A stretch of DNA of 10,001 nt from an uncultured Clostridia bacterium (lineage in GTDB: Bacteria > Bacillota > Clostridia > Christensenellales > Borkfalkiaceae). Positions 4,503 to 10,001 of this stretch are shown here, one piece after another. Where the stretch lies: NCBI GenBank assembly GCA_947174955.1, contig CAMWKX010000034.1, positions 1-10,001 on the forward strand. The letters are read 5' to 3'. Each line of letters begins with the position of its first letter. Within the stretch, counting starts at the first letter, position 1. Made by a program: the position numbers and the translations under genes. The notes beneath the pieces are model-generated. The model was not told where the DNA came from and ran no database searches. It saw only the letters and a program-made list of their open reading frames with translations.

Positions 4503-7484
4503 TTACGCGCAAATAATGACAATCGACAATACCGTGCCGACAAGCGTAACAATTGACGCAATCAGGTACTGCATATCTAACTTACCGATCGATTTCTTTG
4601 TCTTAATCGCCTGCAAAACGTAAATAGCCGCCTGCGCGATATTAGCTATCAAAAGGACTACGCCGAATACTATCTTAACAGTCCTCAACGCCGAGGGATA
4701 ATTCAAAGCACCAAGCGCAAAGGGCAAGACAAAACTAATCATAAAGAAAAACGTTATCGCGACCGTCGCGATCGAGTTCCTGACAGCCTTCGTGTTGTTG
4801 GCTACCGCCTGGCTATTGCCCGACGCCCTGTACGTCGACGAACTTCCCGCAACGTTCTGCGCCTGCTCTCTGCGCAGCTGTTCGTTCGCCGTCGCGCCCG
4901 CCTGCATAAGACCGCCCCTCTTGAAGGTTCTTCTGTTGGGGATTTCGGTGATAATAACTTCCTTGGTGACGGGCTTTTTGAAGCAGCCGCTCTTGAACGT
5001 GTAGCTGCCCGTGTCGGGAGTGTCGAGTACAGCGACTTCCTTGAACGTTTCGCTGCACACGTTGTAGAGGAGTATTAACTTCAAGTCCACCGTCTTGTAT
5101 TCGGTGTTGTAGCGCTCCTTGTCTACGGGCACTTCCACCTTGTACGTAACGCGCTTGGTCTTGTAGAGATAAATCTCGTCCTGATTGCCCGGGCTCATTA
5201 CCGCGCTTGCAACGTTGAACGCAACCTTTTTGAGCCATTCGCCGTCGAAGTTTACGCTGTAAAGCGAGTTTGACCAGACGTACGTGGTTGCCGTTTCGTC
5301 GACTTTTTCGCTCCTTAACAGATAAATCGCAGAATCGGTAACTTCGATGAAGTTCTCAACGTGGTCGATTATCTCCCTCTGCTCGCTGCCGTCCTCTCTT
5401 ACCATACAGAGAGTGTTGAAGTAGTCGACGTAGTAAATATATCCGTCCTTGATGATAACCAGCTTTTTGAACTGTCTGCAAAGGGGAATGTATTTGCTGC
5501 CGTCCGTGCTCATCTTTACGAGAGCCTGGTTAATACCCTTGCCTGTCAGGAAATACAGCCAGCCGTTTCTTACGGCGAGCGCGTCCTCGAAATAGCTTCT
5601 GTTGTTCTTGATTTCTATCTTTCCGGTGCCGTCGGCGTTTACTCTGTAAAGAGTTTTAACATCTTCGTTACCTACGAAATAATAGAACATTCCGTCGACG
5701 TGGCGGAAATATTCGAACACGTTGGTTTCGATAAGCCTGCTTGCGCCCGACTTGAAGTCGTAAACGTAAAGGTCCTTGTTGTAGTCATTGGGCGATTGAA
5801 GGAAATATACCGCTTTGCCGTCAACGACGTCCACGATTTCCGTTTCGGCGTTGAGCACCGTTCTGTTCTCGCCCGTTTCGCGGTTGTAAGCGTAGAACCT
5901 GTTGCTGTCCCTTCCTTCCGTGGTCGTTATGCTTTCATAGAAAATCTCGTCCCCGTAAATGCAGTGGATATCCACGAGCTCGGGAATAACCGCTTCCAGC
6001 GTGCTGTTGACGAGGTTGAGCGCAACGAGTGAGAAGTTATTCTTGGTAACAACCTTGACTTCGGGCTCCTTCTTGCCGAAAAGTCCGCCGAGGCACCCCT
6101 TCTTCTCTTCCTTTGCAATTGCGTTCAGCTTTCTTAAAATGAACAGCTTGTTGTCCGTCAGGTACAGATTGCTCTTGGGGTCGCAGGACTTGCTTATTAT
6201 GTCAAAGCAGATATCCTGCGGTCTGTAACTCATTATAACCGTTTCCGCCGAAGGCTGCTGCGCCTGTTCGCCCTCGGTCTTTTCCATAACGGAAGTTTCG
6301 CTGTTGAAAGAGCAGATTGAGTTGCCGTTCTTGACGTAGAACAACACGCCGCCGTAGCAGCACAGAAGGTTGGTTATGCCCGTTACGCACGGCTCGGAAA
6401 CCTGCTGCTTGTTAACGATTTCGTACATATTGTACAGCTGTCTGCCGTTTTCCTGAGCGGGCTGCTGCGCCTGGTTTTGCGCCGCGTTGTTGAGGTTGTT
6501 CATCGGCAACGACTGGGCAACCGCTCTCTTTATTCTGTAATACTTTCTGCCCAGTCTTATAAATATACCGTCGGGTATGGCGAATTTAAGCCAGGCGTCT
6601 ATCTTTTCCGCGTACTCGTTAGCGTCCTTGTAGCCTATTATGGAATTGAATTTTTCAAGCGCGGGACGCATATCGCCGCCGCCGTTGTACGCTGCAACCG
6701 CGTCGTTATACACTTCTTCCGCATTGATATTGTTCGCCGCGAGCTTATCGATAACCTTCTGCTGCTTGGCGGACTTTGCGGCGGAATAGCCGGGAAGCTC
6801 CTTGTAATCTTCAATGCGCTTAACGGCGTTGAGGGAAGTTTCGAGCGAGGCAAACTGCGCCGTCATCGACTGCAACACTTCTTCCGAACCGTTGTACTTT
6901 TTGTAGTATTTGATAGCGTTGTTTAACTTTTTGAGAATGTCGTGTCTGCCCGTCGCCAGCTTGTTTACGAGTCTTCTGTACGTATCGAAGTAAACGAAGC
7001 TTTCCGCAAAGTCGTCGTTTTTAACGTACTCGTCGCAGAACTTTGTTTCGAGCTTCTTCAACCCGCCGAGCTTTTTGAGAAGAGGCGTGGTTACAGCCAT
7101 AAACTGCAACTCCCAGGTTGCGGGATTGGACGCCGACTTGATTAAAATCTTATCGACGATTTTGTCCACAACGGGAATGCTGAGAGCGGACGTTTCCGCA
7201 AAGTCGTCCCAGTCGTAATTATCGAAGTAGTTTTCGAGGTAAGCAAGCGCCGACTCCGCTTCGTCGATATACGATACTATCGACTCCGAAGCGGAAGCCC
7301 CCGCATAAGTAGCTTCGCTCTCGCCGCCCTTATTGTAGGCAGGCTTGCTTTCAAGGTCCTTTATGTAGGACTTGGTTCCGCACATACCGCATACTTCGTG
7401 GTCGGTTTCTCTTCCGTTGTCGGGAATTTCGTGCAGAATAGGTCCGTTACAGTTGGGACACAAATAGTGTACAGTTCTGGACAT
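4503..7484 (-). CDS. Large zinc-ribbon, helical, beta-propeller-like membrane protein
   Basis: 993 residues. The N-terminus is a zinc ribbon, CPNC (Cys9, Cys12) and CGMC (Cys32, Cys35). An alpha-helical region follows (about 65-330); its end, with YKDANEYAEKIDAW (285-298), matches the YKDA-type repeat seen in Firmicutes zinc-ribbon proteins. After a Gln/Asn/Ala linker (about 328-350) comes a long strand-rich region (about 350-830) with recurring units such as LYRVNADGTGK, MSTDGSKYIPL and MVREDGSEQREI, typical of DUF5050-like beta-propellers. A second Gln/Ala/Ser linker leads to three C-terminal membrane helices (about 905-926, 936-958, 972-992). No signal peptide is present, so the large domains are probably cytoplasmic and tethered at the membrane; function unknown. 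AAGGAG (7491-7496) lies 6 bases before the ATG. No promoter was seen in the 64-base gap, so it probably belongs to the SPFH/YidD operon. Confidence 0.85.
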   Translation of the reverse strand: MSRTVHYLCPNCNGPILHEIPDNGRETDHEVCGMCGTKSYIKDLESKPAYNKGGESEATYAGASASESIVSYIDEAESALAYLENYFDNYDWDDFAETSALSIPVVDKIVDKILIKSASNPATWELQFMAVTTPLLKKLGGLKKLETKFCDEYVKNDDFAESFVYFDTYRRLVNKLATGRHDILKKLNNAIKYYKKYNGSEEVLQSMTAQFASLETSLNAVKRIEDYKELPGYSAAKSAKQQKVIDKLAANNINAEEVYNDAVAAYNGGGDMRPALEKFNSIIGYKDANEYAEKIDAWLKFAIPDGIFIRLGRKYYRIKRAVAQSLPMNNLNNAAQNQAQQPAQENGRQLYNMYEIVNKQQVSEPCVTGITNLLCCYGGVLFYVKNGNSICSFNSETSVMEKTEGEQAQQPSAETVIMSYRPQDICFDIISKSCDPKSNLYLTDNKLFILRKLNAIAKEEKKGCLGGLFGKKEPEVKVVTKNNFSLVALNLVNSTLEAVIPELVDIHCIYGDEIFYESITTTEGRDSNRFYAYNRETGENRTVLNAETEIVDVVDGKAVYFLQSPNDYNKDLYVYDFKSGASRLIETNVFEYFRHVDGMFYYFVGNEDVKTLYRVNADGTGKIEIKNNRSYFEDALAVRNGWLYFLTGKGINQALVKMSTDGSKYIPLCRQFKKLVIIKDGYIYYVDYFNTLCMVREDGSEQREIIDHVENFIEVTDSAIYLLRSEKVDETATTYVWSNSLYSVNFDGEWLKKVAFNVASAVMSPGNQDEIYLYKTKRVTYKVEVPVDKERYNTEYKTVDLKLILLYNVCSETFKEVAVLDTPDTGSYTFKSGCFKKPVTKEVIITEIPNRRTFKRGGLMQAGATANEQLRREQAQNVAGSSSTYRASGNSQAVANNTKAVRNSIATVAITFFFMISFVLPFALGALNYPSALRTVKIVFGVVLLIANIAQAAIYVLQAIKTKKSIGKLDMQYLIASIVTLVGTVLSIVIICA

Positions 7485-7548
7485 TTCATACTCCTTATCT
7501 TTTTTTGATTGAATATCTACTCGTTGTTTTCAACGCTTATTCCTTTTT

Positions 7549-7923
7549 TCAGGGCCAGTCCTCGCCGCCGTTAGGCGGTTTGCAACGGCATATACGGCGT
7601 ATGCCCTTTATTATCCCGACGATAAGCCCGTACTTTTTGATAGCCAGCAGCATATACGTCGAACAGGTGGGCACGAACCTGCACTCCCCGCGCACGGACA
7701 GGGGCGCGTACGCTTTGTACATCAGCACGCAACCCATTGCGAAAAGGCGGAACGGATAGTAGGTCAGAACGATTACGATTAAAATTCCCGCCCACAGCGG
7801 CACGGGCAGAAGCTTTAAGCCCGCAACCACTCCGAAAGCCGTCCAGAAGGCGGCTACGATAAAGAGTTGCAGCCAGAAATAGACGACTAAATCCCGCACG
7901 CGGACTTCGCGCAGTTGTTTCAT
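7549..7923 (-). CDS. yidD: YidD-type membrane protein insertion efficiency factor with extra N-terminal helices
   Basis: 124 residues. The C-terminal half (about 60-124) is the YidD domain: CRFVPTCSTYMLLAIKKYG (from Cys81, with Cys87), then RRICRCKPPNGGEDWP, matching the family pattern CRF-PTCS-Y, RCHP, GG-D. YidD helps YidC and the Sec system insert membrane proteins. Usual YidD proteins are about 70-85 residues with one amphipathic N-terminal helix; here two hydrophobic segments (about 12-36 and 40-58) precede it. The usual rnpA-yidD-yidC neighbourhood is absent; it sits after an SPFH gene instead. There is no Shine-Dalgarno, but the ATG overlaps the stop of a 29-codon ORF (ATGA), so coupled translation is likely. 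Confidence 0.88.
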   Translation of the reverse strand: MKQLREVRVRDLVVYFWLQLFIVAAFWTAFGVVAGLKLLPVPLWAGILIVIVLTYYPFRLFAMGCVLMYKAYAPLSVRGECRFVPTCSTYMLLAIKKYGLIVGIIKGIRRICRCKPPNGGEDWP

Positions 7924-8009
7924 TTAAGATTTGCGCATTTGGCGTTTCTGAGTTTCAAAGCGCGCTTTATCTCGTCCGCCGCCGTCGCCGCGGCAACGTA
8001 CTTCACCAT
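7920..8009 (-). CDS. Possible 29-residue coupling ORF between the SPFH and YidD genes
   Basis: The ATG lies one base after the SPFH stop codon and the TGA overlaps the YidD ATG by ATGA. The peptide begins MVKYVAAATAADEIKRALK, then has several Lys/Arg/Asn and one Cys; it looks like a short basic amphipathic helix. No family is recognised. A G-rich run in the end of the SPFH gene (GGAGGGGAG, roughly 20 bases upstream) is too far for a normal Shine-Dalgarno, so reinitiation after SPFH is the simplest route. Its main role may be to carry ribosomes to yidD, which lacks its own binding site. Confidence 0.5.
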   Translation of the reverse strand: MVKYVAAATAADEIKRALKLRNAKCANLK

Positions 8010-8010
8010 A

Positions 8011-9246
8011 TTATTTTTCAAAATCGCTCCCCTCCGTATCGGTATCGCAGTTGGGGCAAACGGTCATTCTCGGCGTAAGCGGATATCCGCATTTGGGGCA
8101 GGTCCTGCCGTGCGCGCTGTTGTACTGATGGGTCTGCTGCTGAACAACCTGTCCCTGCGGCTGAATTCTGTTGCCGCACACACTGCAAAACGCCGCGTTG
8201 GGTTGAAGCGGATTGTTGCACTGCGGGCAGATATTGACCGCGTTGGGAGCGCCGTAAGGATTGAAATACTGGTTGCCGGGCATCATTCCGGGATAAGCCG
8301 GATAGCCCATAGGCGCCATACCGGGATAGGGCATACCGGGGTACCCCATAGGAGGGGGCGCCATTCCCTGGCGGGGATTCTTTGCAAGCTCCTGCTGGGT
8401 TGTCCAGTACTGCTCGTCCTGATAGGTATAGCCCTGAATTTCCCTCTCCATTGCTTTCGCGTCCGCCATACGCACGGTGCGCATATAATCGGCATCCGTC
8501 TGCGCCTGCGAATCGAGAACCAAATCCGAGCGCGCGTTTATCTTGCGCTGTCTTTCGAGCAGACGCCGCTGTGATTCCGCGTCCACAGAGATATCCATAA
8601 TGTTGAGATGCAAAGCTTCCAGTCCGAAATCTTCAAGCCGTGTATTGAGCTTGCGCTCTACGCTCTCGGAAAGTTCGGCAAGCCTGGTCTGGATTTCCAG
8701 AAAGCTCACGCCGCTGGTCCTCATCAGCGTGGCGATATCCGTTTTGAGCACGGTCATAAGTTCGGAGCGCACCGTTTCGGACAGACGGTCGAGGGTGTAA
8801 CCGCCCATTCTGCCGTTAATGCTTACTACGAAGCGCATCGCGTCGCTTATTTTAACCTTTAAATTGCCGTTCGCACCCACCTGTACGATCTCGTTATAGA
8901 GCGGGTCCAAAACGGGTATGCGCTGCGCGGTGCCCCAGTTTATTGAAACGTCGTTGACCGTATTGACGAAGAATACGTCGCAAGTAAACGGAACCGAGTC
9001 GTCCTTTCTGCGGCTGAACAGCTTTGCGAAAAACGCGCGGAACTTTGAAATATTGTCGGTAGGAAGAACGTGTCTGCCGCTTTTAAAGGGTCCCTCAGCC
9101 TGACCGTCCTTATATAAAAGCGCCTGCTGCGATTCGTCGACTATCAGAATACTTTCGTTTTTGAAGTCGGTAATCTGCGATTTATGGACGAGGACGTTGT
9201 TATCTCCGCCTTCGTACTTGATTATATTGTAAGGTTTCTGAGCCAT
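8011..9246 (-). CDS. SPFH/band-7 (YdjI-like) protein with two C-terminal zinc ribbons
   Basis: 411 residues. The first 270 or so form an SPFH/prohibitin-type domain of the YdjI (virion core protein-like) class: QALLYKDGQAEGPFKSGRHVLPT near the start, then a strand-rich body and a helix ending in QRRLLERQRKINARS. A linker rich in Pro, Gly, Met and Tyr with PGM/MGYP repeats (about 290-325) leads to two zinc ribbons: Cys340/343/354/357 and Cys383/386/397/400. In B. subtilis YdjI is encoded with a PspA homologue and binds membrane stress proteins; a membrane-scaffold role is inferred here. It has no signal peptide. GAGGT (9252-9256) lies 5 bases before the ATG and a strong promoter is 70 bases upstream, so it heads an operon with yidD and the 993-residue gene. 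Confidence 0.88.
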   Translation of the reverse strand: MAQKPYNIIKYEGGDNNVLVHKSQITDFKNESILIVDESQQALLYKDGQAEGPFKSGRHVLPTDNISKFRAFFAKLFSRRKDDSVPFTCDVFFVNTVNDVSINWGTAQRIPVLDPLYNEIVQVGANGNLKVKISDAMRFVVSINGRMGGYTLDRLSETVRSELMTVLKTDIATLMRTSGVSFLEIQTRLAELSESVERKLNTRLEDFGLEALHLNIMDISVDAESQRRLLERQRKINARSDLVLDSQAQTDADYMRTVRMADAKAMEREIQGYTYQDEQYWTTQQELAKNPRQGMAPPPMGYPGMPYPGMAPMGYPAYPGMMPGNQYFNPYGAPNAVNICPQCNNPLQPNAAFCSVCGNRIQPQGQVVQQQTHQYNSAHGRTCPKCGYPLTPRMTVCPNCDTDTEGSDFEK

Positions 9247-9314
9247 CTTTCTACCTCAAATAAACGAAATTGCCTTAAATGAGCGACCGTTTTTATTTTA
9301 TAATCTCATAATAA

Positions 9315-9343
9315 ATTATATCATAACGAATATTCATTTTCAA
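9315..9343 (-). promoter_or_regulatory. Consensus promoter of the SPFH-YidD operon
   Basis: On the - strand TTGAAA (9338-9343) and TATAAT (9315-9320) are 17 bases apart, and TGA directly before TATAAT makes an extended -10. The start would be near 9308, leaving a leader of about 60 bases without a strong hairpin. Confidence 0.82.
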
Positions 9344-9398
9344 CAATTTTCTACAACTTTGTCATTTTTTGTGAGGCGCGCAAATTGCCGCAATTAGA

Positions 9399-9430
9399 AA
9401 GCGGTCCGCCCGATTTACGGAAGACCGCTT
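9399..9430 (-). terminator. Probable terminator hairpin after the MIF-like gene
   Basis: AAGCGGTC and GACCGCTT form a perfect 8-bp stem around a 16-base loop that can pair further inside. On the - strand TTTCTAATT follows, a weak U-tract. It lies 32 bases after the MIF-like stop and before the SPFH promoter. Confidence 0.5.
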
Positions 9431-9462
9431 GCAAATTATATTTTTTATACCGTCGCTGCGCG

Positions 9463-9804
9463 TCAGAAATTCGAGCCGTTCCAGCCCCAGTCGTTCAAGC
9501 CGTGATAGGTGACGTAAACGCAATCGGCGGGAATATCCGCTTCCTCCGCAAGGATTTTGCAAATCTCGCCCGTCAGTTTGGAATAGTCGGAAGGCGACGC
9601 GCTGCCGTAAAGGCTGACTTCCACGTAAGCGCCCTTTGCAAGTTTCCTGCCGCCGAGATACAGCTCGTAGCCCTCCTGAAAACCCACCATAAGGTAGGTC
9701 TCGCTCTTGTGAAGAAGCGACACCGCCTTGCCGAGCTTCTGCTTGATTTTTTCCTTCTTTTCTTCCGTAAGTTCTACGGTAAGTTTGCTGTCGATAAACG
9801 GCAT
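9463..9804 (-). CDS. MIF/tautomerase-superfamily protein
   Basis: 113 residues, the usual length of macrophage migration inhibitory factor and its bacterial relatives. It starts MPFI, so Pro2 would become the N-terminal catalytic base after methionine removal. Lys33 (in HKSETYLMV) aligns with catalytic Lys32 of mature MIF. The middle GYELYLGGRKLAKGAYVEVSLYG and the C-terminal YVTYHGLNDWGWNGSNF match MIF strands and its GWN-S-F ending. The family forms trimers and tautomerises phenylpyruvate-like substrates in vitro; the bacterial role is unknown. No signal peptide. AAGGAGGA (9811-9818) lies about 7 bases before the ATG. It follows the upstream unknown gene by 28 bases, so they probably share a transcript. 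Confidence 0.9.
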   Translation of the reverse strand: MPFIDSKLTVELTEEKKEKIKQKLGKAVSLLHKSETYLMVGFQEGYELYLGGRKLAKGAYVEVSLYGSASPSDYSKLTGEICKILAEEADIPADCVYVTYHGLNDWGWNGSNF

Positions 9805-9832
9805 ATTATATTCCTCCTTGAAATCCGTTTTT

Positions 9833-10001
9833 TTAATTATCTGCTTTTTGAATAATCACTCCTGCGGAAGTTTGTTTGCTTACCGAAAAATCGAAGGTGT
9901 ATTCGCCCGCTTCCAGGCTTACCGTAATCTCGCCGCTTCCGCCGCCGTACTCCTTGATTTTTACCCCGTCGGAGTTATAAAGGGTAAAATCGACGGTGTT
10001 A
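9833..10001 (-). CDS. C-terminal end of an unrecognised strand-rich protein (5' end outside window)
   Basis: The last 55 codons of a gene entering from the right edge. The visible part has alternating hydrophobic and polar residues (VDFTLYNSDGVKIKEYGGG, EITVSLEAGEYTFDFSVSK) and ends VIIQKADN. This pattern, with an AGEYTF turn, suggests a small beta-sandwich domain such as those ending secreted or surface proteins, including pre-peptidase C-terminal-like domains. No family can be named from this fragment. The stop is 28 bases before the MIF-like ATG with no terminator between them. Confidence 0.7.
   Translation of the reverse strand, partial: NTVDFTLYNSDGVKIKEYGGGSGEITVSLEAGEYTFDFSVSKQTSAGVIIQKADN

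Noticed and set aside
4473..4508. TATAAA-like -10 as a private promoter for the 54-codon ORF
   Set aside because: No acceptable -35 hexamer at the right distance; read-through from the upstream gene is simpler.
5361..6032. 223-codon open frame on the + strand
   Set aside because: It lies fully antisense to the 993-residue gene, has no Shine-Dalgarno and shows no recognisable domain; long antisense frames arise from the codon bias of the real gene.
7522..7535. CGTTG/CAACG hairpin between yidD and the 993-residue gene as a terminator
   Set aside because: Only a 5-bp stem with no U-tract on the - strand, so it would not separate the two genes.
8285..8365. Repetitive DNA that might suggest a tandem-repeat element
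   Set aside because: It encodes the Pro/Gly/Met/Tyr-rich linker (PGM, MGYP) of the SPFH protein; the repeats are explained by protein sequence.
7915..8574. 219-codon open frame on the + strand
   Set aside because: Antisense to the SPFH gene and the coupling ORF, with a composition (many His, Arg, Ala, Gly) typical of shadow frames.

Overview
The window looks like the chromosome of a spore-forming Clostridia-type Bacillota, probably an uncultured gut lineage. Coding DNA is of moderate GC, gaps are AT-rich, Shine-Dalgarno sequences are strong (AAGGAG, GGAGG) and promoters are TTGACT/TATAAT-like. A SpoIIQ-like M23 protein directly follows a YwmB-like protein, a pairing known from endospore formers. 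The genus cannot be set from sequence reading alone.

Left part, + strand (1-2423): the 3' end of an M1 zinc aminopeptidase, then an FmdB-type zinc-ribbon protein with its own promoter, a YwmB-like anchored protein, and a SpoIIQ-like M23 protein. The terminator after the FmdB-type gene also supplies the ribosome-binding G-run of the YwmB-like gene. A candidate sigma-F-type promoter precedes the M23 gene.

Middle, + strand (2424-4290): an AT-rich non-coding stretch leads to a compact unit made of a near-consensus promoter, a structured leader, an unrecognised 31-codon acidic peptide and a strong terminator. The tail of that terminator carries the -35 box of the next promoter, whose predicted start lies at or just before the ATG of the next gene, so that gene may be leaderless. 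It and the following gene (ATGA overlap) are diverged paralogues with two membrane helices each. A GC-rich terminator ends the block.

Right part, - strand (4296-10001): convergent to the above. Reading leftwards there is the C-terminus of an unknown protein, a MIF/tautomerase homologue, a hairpin, then a TTGAAA-17-TATAAT promoter driving an apparent operon. The operon holds an SPFH/YdjI-like protein with two zinc ribbons, a 29-codon ORF, a YidD-type protein with extra membrane helices, a 993-residue zinc-ribbon/beta-propeller/membrane protein, and perhaps a 54-codon ORF. This envelope-oriented set and the orphan 31-codon peptide unit are the two most interesting parts. No CRISPR array, tRNA, rRNA, insertion sequence or obvious phage gene is visible.
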